Source: Sediminicola sp. (lineage in GTDB: Bacteria; Bacteroidota; Bacteroidia; Flavobacteriales; Flavobacteriaceae). Taken from it: a DNA stretch of 64,000 bases. Under the pieces are notes generated by a model. The model ran no database searches and was not told the origin of the DNA. It saw only the letters and a program-made list of their open reading frames with translations. Position 1 is the stretch's first letter. Each line of letters opens with the position of its first letter. This document shows positions 36,470 through 43,174 of the stretch, one piece after another. The translations under genes were made by a program, and so were the position numbers. The stretch is from contig JAHEND010000004.1 in the NCBI GenBank assembly GCA_024643325.1, positions 1 through 64,000 on the forward strand, given 5' to 3'.

Positions 36470-36985
36470 TTAGGCTTGAGCGTCTTTCTTAAGAATCAAT
36501 CCACCTAATAAACCAATGATTAAACCTCCAAAAGCATTAAAAATAAGCATGAATGGGTAGGCTACCCAGAAAAACTTGGCTTGTTGCTCTGTGATCATAT
36601 CCAATTGTTCGTTAGAAATGGTTGGGTTACTTTCGATCATAGTTGCTCTAGTAATTTCACCAGTTTTGGCAATAAAGTCCGGCTCAATGAAGTTAACCAA
36701 TGCAAGGGTGAATAAGATAGAATAAATAGCTGCTATAACAGAGCTTCCAGTTCCAATTTTTAAAGCTTGTTTTAGTGTTAAGCTTCCGTTTTCTTTTCTG
36801 AAATTGAAAATTCCTAAAATGATTGCACCTACTAAAATAGCAATACTTACGATGGTTTTTCCACTGCCTTGATCGTAAAGCATATCAAGAGAGATGAGCA
36901 TAAAACTAAAGATAATACCTACTATACCAGCAATAGAACCATAAGTAAGTGAAAATTTTCCAATGTTTGGACTGTTTGTTTCCAT
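36470..36985 (-). CDS. DUF4199 membrane protein
   Basis: This 171-residue protein has four hydrophobic segments (about 15-32, 41-60, 75-98 and 140-163) and is a member of the Bacteroidota family DUF4199. The family has no established function. It sits 44 bases ahead of the glycosyltransferase and is divergent from rpmE2. Confidence 0.85.
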   Translation of the reverse strand: METNSPNIGKFSLTYGSIAGIVGIIFSFMLISLDMLYDQGSGKTIVSIAILVGAIILGIFNFRKENGSLTLKQALKIGTGSSVIAAIYSILFTLALVNFIEPDFIAKTGEITRATMIESNPTISNEQLDMITEQQAKFFWVAYPFMLIFNAFGGLIIGLLGGLILKKDAQA

Positions 36986-37090
36986 GTTTATTTATTTTGT
37001 TAATTAGGTTTGTGATTAGTTAGTAAATGTAACTTGTTTTTTGTTACAGGTCAAATGAGATTTTTTATTTTGTATTTTTGCAGCAGATTC

Positions 37091-37121
37091 GTTGTAAGTT
37101 TATGAAAAAGTATTAAATTTG
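37091..37121 (+). promoter_or_regulatory. rpmE2 promoter
   Basis: GTTG at 37091-37094, then 19 bases, then TAAATTTG at 37114-37121 is a full match to the Bacteroidota consensus TTTG-N19-TAnnTTTG (with one -33 base different). The predicted start is near 37128, about 32 bases ahead of the ATG. Confidence 0.85.
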
Positions 37122-37159
37122 CACTTCAAAAATTAGAATACAGAATTAAGTTATATATC

Positions 37160-37411
37160 ATGAGAAAAGGAATTCACCCGGATAATTACAGATTGGTAGC
37201 ATTTAAAGACATGTCTAACGAAGACGTTTTTTTAGCTAAATCTGCTGCTGAAACAAAAGAAACTCTAGAAGTAGATGGTGTTGAGTACCCAGTAATAAAA
37301 ATGGAAATTTCAAGAACTTCTCACCCGTTCTATACTGGTAAAGCCAAATTGGTAGATACTGCTGGACGTATTGACAAGTTCAAGAATAAATACGATAAGT
37401 TTAAGAAATAA
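37160..37411 (+). CDS. rpmE2: 50S ribosomal protein L31, type B
   Basis: This 83-residue protein starts [15 protein letters not shown] and ends KNKYDKFKK, as in the zinc-free type B form of L31. The CxxC pairs of the zinc-binding form are absent and there are no cysteines at all. It is a monocistronic gene with its own promoter and an intrinsic terminator. In some bacteria the type B protein replaces type A under zinc limitation, but no zinc regulation is evident here. Confidence 0.95.
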   Translation: MRKGIHPDNYRLVAFKDMSNEDVFLAKSAAETKETLEVDGVEYPVIKMEISRTSHPFYTGKAKLVDTAGRIDKFKNKYDKFKK

Positions 37412-37434
37412 ATCCCTTAATCTGAAAGACATTG

Positions 37435-37473
37435 AGTCACGTTCTGTACCTTTCAGAACGTGACTTTTTTTTT
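37435..37473 (+). terminator. rpmE2 terminator
   Basis: AGTCACGTTCTG at 37435-37446 pairs perfectly with CAGAACGTGACT at 37454-37465, with a seven-base loop, followed by eight T. Confidence 0.95.
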
Positions 37474-37494
37474 AACCCCAATTGAATCAATTAT

Positions 37495-38670
37495 ATGAAT
37501 TACATATTATTTGATGGCCCAAACAGAACTGCCTTATTGCCCTTTACCTATACCAGACCAGTAGCTGATATTGAATGGGGTATAGGTTCCATAAGAGATA
37601 GTTGGGAACGCGCATTGGGATACACCACTTCTACTATTACAGAATCTCACCTAAATGAGGTATGGCCAACGGTTTTTTTTGAATCAAATATATTTATTAA
37701 TGCAGCATATTTTCCTACGCCTAACTTAGTGTCTACACTGCTAGGCCTTAAAGAAGGAGAAGCGATTTTTGACGGTGAGGCCGTGGTGGCTTTTTTTGCT
37801 AATGACAATGAGGAAGACATAAATTTTGACAGCTTAAAGGCTATAGACGTAACAGGTGCTTTCTTATCTATTTCTAATACTTGGGATATTTTTTCTAAAA
37901 ATGATTTGGCCATTGCTTTAGATTTTGAAATGCTCACGGAAGGGAGAGAAAGTGACTCTATACCTGAAAGCGTTCAGGTAATTGGAGCAGGTCAAATTTT
38001 CATAGAATCAGGAGCGCAATTAGAATACTGCACATTAAACACTACGAATGGTCCTATTTATTTAGGAGCTCACAGTGAGATTATGGAGGGGAGTTTAATT
38101 AGAGGACCCTTTGCATTAGGGGCAGATGCAGTGGTTAAAATGGGTGCTAAAATATATGGAGCCACCACTATTGGCGCTAAAAGTAAAGTTGGGGGAGAGT
38201 TGAATAATGTCGTGATGTTTCCTTTTTCTAATAAAGGACATGAGGGATTTTTAGGAAATGCAGTCATTGGTTCTTGGTGCAATATTGGCGCAGACACTAA
38301 TAATTCTAACTTAAAAAACAGTTACGAAAATGTGCGTCTTTGGGATTATTCTATAGAACGTTTTGCAAAGACTGGCTTACAGTTTTGTGGCTTAATGATG
38401 GGTGATCACAGCAAATGTGCCATAAATACTATGTTTAATACAGGCACCGTAGTGGGTGTGGCTGCCAATATTTTTGGCGCAGGTTTTGCCAAAAATTTTA
38501 TTCCTAGTTTTTCTTGGGGAGGCATTCAAAATAGTACGACCCATAGCTTTGAAAAAGCCATCACAACTGCAAAAATTGTGATGGAGCGTAAAGGAGAAAT
38601 CTTAACAGAAAGTGATAAAATGATTTTAGAGGATGTTTTTGAACAGTCTCAAAAATGGAGAAAAGAATAG
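37495..38670 (+). CDS. GlmU-like sugar nucleotidyltransferase/acyltransferase
   Basis: This 391-residue protein starts MNYILFDGPNRTALLPFTY and has a reduced N-terminal nucleotidyltransferase-like region and a C-terminal left-handed beta-helix (hexapeptide repeats; GPIYLGAHSEIMEG, IRGPFALGADAVVK, YGATTIGAKSKVGG, IGSWCNIGAD). This architecture is the GlmU family protein of Flavobacteria, related to UDP-N-acetylglucosamine pyrophosphorylase/acetyltransferase. The exact reaction is not certain. It ends one base ahead of mtaB's ATG, indicating an operon. Confidence 0.85.
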   Translation: MNYILFDGPNRTALLPFTYTRPVADIEWGIGSIRDSWERALGYTTSTITESHLNEVWPTVFFESNIFINAAYFPTPNLVSTLLGLKEGEAIFDGEAVVAFFANDNEEDINFDSLKAIDVTGAFLSISNTWDIFSKNDLAIALDFEMLTEGRESDSIPESVQVIGAGQIFIESGAQLEYCTLNTTNGPIYLGAHSEIMEGSLIRGPFALGADAVVKMGAKIYGATTIGAKSKVGGELNNVVMFPFSNKGHEGFLGNAVIGSWCNIGADTNNSNLKNSYENVRLWDYSIERFAKTGLQFCGLMMGDHSKCAINTMFNTGTVVGVAANIFGAGFAKNFIPSFSWGGIQNSTTHSFEKAITTAKIVMERKGEILTESDKMILEDVFEQSQKWRKE

Positions 38671-38671
38671 C

Positions 38672-39991
38672 ATGAAAAAAAAAGTGGCATTTCATACCTT
38701 AGGTTGTAAACTAAACTTTTCTGAAACAGCTACCATAGCCTCTCAAATGGAGGCGGCAGATTTTGAAAAAGTACCCTTTGAATCTAAAGCAGATGTTTAT
38801 GTGATTAACACCTGTTCTGTCACTGAGAATGCAGATAAGCGCTTTAAAGAAATTGTCAAGAAGACCCAAAAAATTAATGAAAAAGCATTTGTAGCAGCAG
38901 TCGGATGCTATGCACAATTAAAGCCAGAGGCTTTAGCAGAAGTAGATGGAGTAGACTTAGTACTTGGCGCCACAGAAAAGTTTAATCTCACCGCATACCT
39001 AAACGACCTCACCAAACAAGAAGTGGGTACGGTGCATGCCTGTGAAATAGAAGAGGCAGATTTCTATGTAGGCGGTTATGCTATAGGAGAACGCACTAGA
39101 GCCTTTTTAAAAGTTCAAGATGGTTGTGATTACAAATGTACTTACTGTACCATTCCATTGGCCAGAGGGATTTCTAGAAGTGACACTTTAGAAAATGTTC
39201 TTAAAAACGCCCAAGAAATTGCTTCAAAAGGTATTAAAGAAATTGTCTTAACCGGAGTTAACATAGGTGATTACGGGAAAGGAGAATTTGGAAATAAAAG
39301 GCACCAGCATACTTTTTTTGATTTGGTTCAATCTCTAGAGCAAGTTCCAGGTATATCTCGATTGAGGATTTCTTCCATAGAACCCAATTTACTAAAAAAT
39401 GAAACGATAGAATTGGTGTCTAAAAGTGAGGTTTTTGTACCACACTTTCATATTCCCCTTCAGAGTGGCTCTGATAAGGTGTTGAAAAAAATGAAGCGCA
39501 GGTATTTAACTTCTTTGTATCGTGATAGGATAAAAACCATACAAAACAAAATGCCCCATGCTTGTATAGGGGTAGATGTTATTGTTGGTTTTCCCGGTGA
39601 AACGGAACAAGATTTTTTAGAAACCTACGAGTTTTTGAACGAGTTGGCGGTGTCTTATTTACACGTTTTTACTTATTCAGAAAGAGATCGTACAGAGGCG
39701 GCAAATATGAGTGAAGTTGTGCCTTTAGCTGTTAGAAATAAGCGCTCAAAAATGCTTAGGGGTTTATCAGTAAAATTGAGAAGGGCTTTTTATGAATCTC
39801 AAATAGATACTAAAAGGACCGTTTTATTTGAAGGAGAGAACAAAAAAGGGTACATTCATGGATTCACTGAAAACTATGTAAAAGTAAAAACTCCTTGGGA
39901 TCCTGCTTTGGTCAATACAGTAGCGGAGGTAAGACTAAGGGATATAGATCAAGATGGATTGGTTCGTTTTGACTATGTGGAAAATAATTAA
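38672..39991 (+). CDS. mtaB: tRNA t6A37 C2-methylthiotransferase MtaB
   Basis: This 439-residue radical SAM enzyme adds a methylthio group to t6A37 in tRNA. N-terminal cluster cysteines are Cys12, Cys48 and Cys79, and the radical SAM cysteines are Cys152, Cys156 and Cys159 (DGCDYKCTYC, CxxxCxxC). A C-terminal TRAM-like part follows. The ATG at 38672 is preferred over the frame extension to 38633, which overlaps the GlmU-like gene. The gene follows that gene with no gap beyond one base. Confidence 0.93.
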   Translation: MKKKVAFHTLGCKLNFSETATIASQMEAADFEKVPFESKADVYVINTCSVTENADKRFKEIVKKTQKINEKAFVAAVGCYAQLKPEALAEVDGVDLVLGATEKFNLTAYLNDLTKQEVGTVHACEIEEADFYVGGYAIGERTRAFLKVQDGCDYKCTYCTIPLARGISRSDTLENVLKNAQEIASKGIKEIVLTGVNIGDYGKGEFGNKRHQHTFFDLVQSLEQVPGISRLRISSIEPNLLKNETIELVSKSEVFVPHFHIPLQSGSDKVLKKMKRRYLTSLYRDRIKTIQNKMPHACIGVDVIVGFPGETEQDFLETYEFLNELAVSYLHVFTYSERDRTEAANMSEVVPLAVRNKRSKMLRGLSVKLRRAFYESQIDTKRTVLFEGENKKGYIHGFTENYVKVKTPWDPALVNTVAEVRLRDIDQDGLVRFDYVENN

Positions 39992-40045
39992 AATCACTCA
40001 ATTATAGTCAATCCTTTAAAGGGAGTATAAAACTTCCTTGTTAAG

Positions 40046-40339
40046 CTAGATTCTAATCCCTACGGGCAGCATTTCTTTGTACCTTCTGTTTTTCCTAACA
40101 AAACTAGCAATTTCTGGACTTGTTGGTACCACCCTTAATTCTTGGTCTTTAATATCCTCCAAAACAGCCATTATGAAAGCATCTTTAAAACCTGGTTCGG
40201 TTATCTCAGCGGGTATAATAAGCTTGGTTAAAAATATTTTACGCTCCTGAGCAGCATATTCGATTTTAGCCAAAGCAGACGCCACAGTAGCTTCATATTG
40301 TCTTAGAAAACTATTGTTCGTGATGGTTATTTTGCTCAT
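40046..40339 (-). CDS. short GNAT-type N-acetyltransferase
   Basis: This 97-residue protein has the compact GNAT-like pattern of the YjdJ-type family, with KLIIPAEI and an HTEVP-like segment replaced by EITEPGFK, then RVVPTSPEIASFVRKNRRYKEMLP. It lacks the full acetyl-CoA Q/RxxGxG/A loop of larger GNATs, as is usual in this group, so its activity is uncertain. It is divergent from the hydrolase at 40500 and shares an intergenic region with two -7 promoter elements on the opposite strand. Confidence 0.7.
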   Translation of the reverse strand: MSKITITNNSFLRQYEATVASALAKIEYAAQERKIFLTKLIIPAEITEPGFKDAFIMAVLEDIKDQELRVVPTSPEIASFVRKNRRYKEMLPVGIRI

Positions 40340-40441
40340 GTTTGGGTAGGTGTTTTATAGTTATAAATCTCTCACTAAAAATATTGAGGTATTTAGCATA
40401 AAATTAACTTTGCAAAAGTAAACAAAAAAAAGCTAATTACC

Positions 40442-40449
40442 TAAATTTG
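40442..40449 (+). promoter_or_regulatory. possible -7 element for the hydrolase
   Basis: TAAATTTG matches TAnnTTTG, 51 bases ahead of the ATG at 40500. A second match (TAACTTTG) is at 40405-40412. Neither has a convincing -33 element at 19 bases. Confidence 0.3.
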
Positions 40450-40499
40450 AGGCAGTCTAGCTAGAGTTAGATGTGAATTTTATACCTGATGATTCATTG

Positions 40500-41162
40500 A
40501 TGAGTTCCGCAAAAATACCTGTTTATTTTATGCCTGGTATGGCAGCAAATCCTAAGATTTTTGAAAACATACAATTAGATGCAGCTGCTTTTGATATTCA
40601 TTATCTGTCCTGGGAACTTCCCCATAAAAACGAATCACTTCAATCTTATGCGAGTCGAATTGCCCAAAGAATTAGTTGTAAAAGCCCTGTTTTGGTGGGG
40701 GTTTCTTTTGGAGGTATTTTAGTGCAGGAAATTGCTAAGATTATAGCAGTAAGAAAAATCATTGTTATTTCAAGTGTAAAATCTACTCGGGAGTTACCCA
40801 AAAAAATGCTTTTTGCTAAGCATACTAACATTCATAAACTCCTTCCTACACAGTTGGTTACCAATATGGAATTGGTTGCAAAGTTTGCTTTGGGAGATTT
40901 TATGCAAAAGCGTATTCATTTATATGAGAAATATCTCAGTGTAAGAGACCCTTATTACATTGATTGGTCCATTGATCAAATTGTCAATTGGGAACAAGCA
41001 GACGCTATGCCAAACACCATTCATATTCAAGGCGAATTAGACAACGTTTTTCCAGTGAATTATATTAATGATTATATTTCAATCCCCAGAGGAACTCACT
41101 CTATGATCATTTTTAAATACAAATGGTTTAACGAAAACCTTCCTGATATTTTGAAAGACTAA
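40500..41162 (+). CDS. alpha/beta hydrolase
   Basis: This 220-residue protein has the nucleophile elbow Ser69 in GVSFGG, an acid Asp in the ELDNVFP stretch and a candidate His in GTHSMI, consistent with the catalytic triad. A GTG at 40473 would add nine residues; the ATG at 40500 (MSSAKIPVYFMPGMA) matches the typical N-terminus. No signal peptide, so it is cytoplasmic. The substrate is unknown. It precedes the transglycosylase on the same strand with a 33-base gap. Confidence 0.75.
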   Translation: MSSAKIPVYFMPGMAANPKIFENIQLDAAAFDIHYLSWELPHKNESLQSYASRIAQRISCKSPVLVGVSFGGILVQEIAKIIAVRKIIVISSVKSTRELPKKMLFAKHTNIHKLLPTQLVTNMELVAKFALGDFMQKRIHLYEKYLSVRDPYYIDWSIDQIVNWEQADAMPNTIHIQGELDNVFPVNYINDYISIPRGTHSMIIFKYKWFNENLPDILKD

Positions 41163-41195
41163 TTCAATTCGTTAAATTGTAGTATAAATTTCACT

Positions 41196-42128
41196 ATGGA
41201 TCTATTTAAAAAAGTACTTCAAATTGTAGGGTCAATTGCCATTATTTTCACTTTAATTTTTGCGATTAAATCTACTGACAATAGCAATTCCTTAGGCAGT
41301 TCTCCCCTCACTGAAAACACCAATCATTTAAAGGCTTTGGTTACGTCACTTCCTATTCCGAATGACTTGAATTTTGCCGGTGAACCAGTCCCATTAAATG
41401 AGCAAGAGGTGTTAGAAAGGGTAGATAGGGAGTTTCTTGTGAACACCTACTGGCAGTCTAATGCTATGCTACTTATGAAGCGATCTCAAAAATATTTCCC
41501 CATTATGAGGCCCATATTAGACACTTATGGTGTGCCAGAGGATTTTTTATATTTGGCTGTAGCGGAAAGTGGTCTAGAGCCACTGCGTTCCCCAGCTGGT
41601 GCTGCTGGGTTTTGGCAGCTGATGAAAGGTACCGCAAAAGATTATAAATTAGAGGTCAACAGCAATGTAGATGAAAGATATCACATTGAGAAATCTACCG
41701 CGGTAGCTTGTGAATATATTTTAAAGGCCAAAGAGAAATTTGGATCTTGGACTTTAGCAGCAGCAGCATATAATGCAGGAAACAGAGGTATTTCAAGACA
41801 ATTAGAAAAGCAACAAACGAACAATTATTACGATTTGTTACTGGGCCAGGAGACAGGTAGATATGTGTTTAGAATACTTGCGCTAAAAACTATCATGAGT
41901 GACCCCATTACATATGGTTTTAAACTCAATGAGCTTGATTACTACAAATTGACTCCCACAAAAGAAGTGACTGTAAACAAGCCCATTAAAAATTTAAGTG
42001 ATTTTGCCCTAACCCAAAACATTAGTTATAAGATATTAAAGCTTCATAACCCATGGTTAAGACAGGAATATCTAAACAACAGGTCTCGGAAAAAATATCA
42101 GATAAAGATTCCTTTAGTGATGGATTAA
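41196..42128 (+). CDS. membrane-anchored lytic transglycosylase
   Basis: This 310-residue enzyme cleaves peptidoglycan glycan strands. An N-terminal hydrophobic anchor (about 10-25) precedes a goose-type SLT domain with catalytic Glu124 in AVAESGLEP, the substrate motif GAAGFWQLM and NAGNRGI. The C-terminal part (about 240-310) resembles a weak LysM-like fold (ISYKILKLHNPW). It acts in the periplasm. It is convergent with the TPR-like gene at 42180. The enzyme family is confident; the role (turnover, septum) is not. Confidence 0.9.
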   Translation: MDLFKKVLQIVGSIAIIFTLIFAIKSTDNSNSLGSSPLTENTNHLKALVTSLPIPNDLNFAGEPVPLNEQEVLERVDREFLVNTYWQSNAMLLMKRSQKYFPIMRPILDTYGVPEDFLYLAVAESGLEPLRSPAGAAGFWQLMKGTAKDYKLEVNSNVDERYHIEKSTAVACEYILKAKEKFGSWTLAAAAYNAGNRGISRQLEKQQTNNYYDLLLGQETGRYVFRILALKTIMSDPITYGFKLNELDYYKLTPTKEVTVNKPIKNLSDFALTQNISYKILKLHNPWLRQEYLNNRSRKKYQIKIPLVMD

Positions 42129-42179
42129 TCAGCTGAGTAAAAAATCATTATTTTTTGACTAATCCTAAGTCTTAAAGCC

Positions 42180-42695
42180 TTATATTTTTTTTAACTGTTG
42201 GGACATCATTTTAATTTGCTCTGCCAGCATGTTTTGTTTGTCTAATTTCTTAGCTTCTTGAAGTAGGGTAGTGGCTTCTCTTTTTCTTCTTTTCTGCATG
42301 GCAATTCCAGCAAGGCTTAATTTGGCCATGGCCACATCGTAGTCCATAGTCAGTCCCAGTTTTAAAGCTTTCTTGAAAAACTTCTCCGCTTGAGATAAGT
42401 TGGTTTGTGAGTGAATAATTCCGTATAAATAGTTGTAGTATCCCTGTTGTTTCTTTGTTAGTGCAACTTCTGGGCTTTTGATTTTAGCTAACCAATTGGC
42501 AGTTCCAGCTAAATCTTGCTTTCTCATTTTTAAGAAAGCCAAAAGAATCATTTCGTTTCTGTAATAGAGAAAGATAAAAACTGTAGAGAGTATCACCAAG
42601 CTAATTCCATTACCAATATTACCCTCAATAAATTGGTAAATGGCATATGCGTTAATGGCAGCGGCAATGATAAGTTTAAAAATTTTATGAAACAT
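42180..42695 (-). CDS. membrane-anchored TPR-like protein
   Basis: This 171-residue protein, read from ATG 42695 (MFHKIFKLIIAAAINAY), has two N-terminal membrane helices and then helical tetratricopeptide-like repeats (LGLTMDYDVAMAKLSLAGIAMQKR, KKLDKQN). The ORF extends to 42800 but that adds a 35-residue stretch unlike a coding start. TPR domains mediate protein contacts; the partner is unknown. It is divergent from rpmH. Confidence 0.65.
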   Translation of the reverse strand: MFHKIFKLIIAAAINAYAIYQFIEGNIGNGISLVILSTVFIFLYYRNEMILLAFLKMRKQDLAGTANWLAKIKSPEVALTKKQQGYYNYLYGIIHSQTNLSQAEKFFKKALKLGLTMDYDVAMAKLSLAGIAMQKRRKREATTLLQEAKKLDKQNMLAEQIKMMSQQLKKI

Positions 42696-42739
42696 GTTGT
42701 ATTGTATATAATTATTTGATAGTTTTATAAACGACACTA

Positions 42740-42753
42740 GGGTATTTATACCC
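42740..42753. repeat. palindrome in the leader of the TPR-like gene
   Basis: GGGTATTTATACCC is an inverted repeat with a two-base centre. It lies downstream of the minus-strand -7 element TAGGTTTG (42789-42782), so it would be in the mRNA leader or an operator. Confidence 0.4.
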
Positions 42754-42822
42754 CTGTAAATGGCTGGAATGTTTACCTTTGCAAACCTACAAAAAAACAT
42801 CCAAAATATTTTTTAAAATAGG

Positions 42823-42853
42823 CTTGCTAAAGCAAAAAGTCTTTGTATATTTG
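42823..42853 (+). promoter_or_regulatory. rpmH promoter
   Basis: CTTG at 42823-42826, 19 bases, then TATATTTG at 42846-42853 matches the Bacteroidota consensus, with TTG of the -33 element exact. The start is predicted near 42860. Confidence 0.85.
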
Positions 42854-42918
42854 CGCCCAGCTTTTGGAAACAGATTAACAAAAGCTTTAATATAAGTAAT
42901 CCGTTTAAAACACGCTCG

Positions 42919-43077
42919 ATGAAAAGAACATATCAGCCATCCAAAAGAAAAAGAAAGAACAAACACGGTTTTAGAGAACGTATGGCTTCTGCTAACGGTA
43001 GAAAAGTCCTTGCTAGAAGAAGAGCAAAAGGAAGAAAAAAATTATCTGTATCTTCAGAACTGAGACACAAAAAATAA
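42919..43077 (+). CDS. rpmH: 50S ribosomal protein L34
   Basis: This 52-residue protein, [20 protein letters not shown]..., is a clear L34 with the conserved FxxRM and [10 protein letters not shown] segments. It is too short for most ORF lists. It has its own promoter and terminator. In many bacteria rpmH is followed by rnpA, but here the next gene is carB. Confidence 0.97.
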   Translation: MKRTYQPSKRKRKNKHGFRERMASANGRKVLARRRAKGRKKLSVSSELRHKK

Positions 43078-43100
43078 TGATTGATTTTTCAAAATATATA

Positions 43101-43135
43101 GGTGTTACTTTTTATTAAGTAACACCTTTTTTTTT
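43101..43135 (+). terminator. terminator between rpmH and carB
   Basis: GGTGTTACTT at 43101-43110 pairs with AAGTAACACC at 43117-43126 (six-base loop), followed by nine T. It ends rpmH transcription, and lies just 39 bases ahead of the carB ATG. Confidence 0.93.
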
Positions 43136-43174
43136 GATTTTTTTTAAATACACTATTACCAAAAAAAACACACT

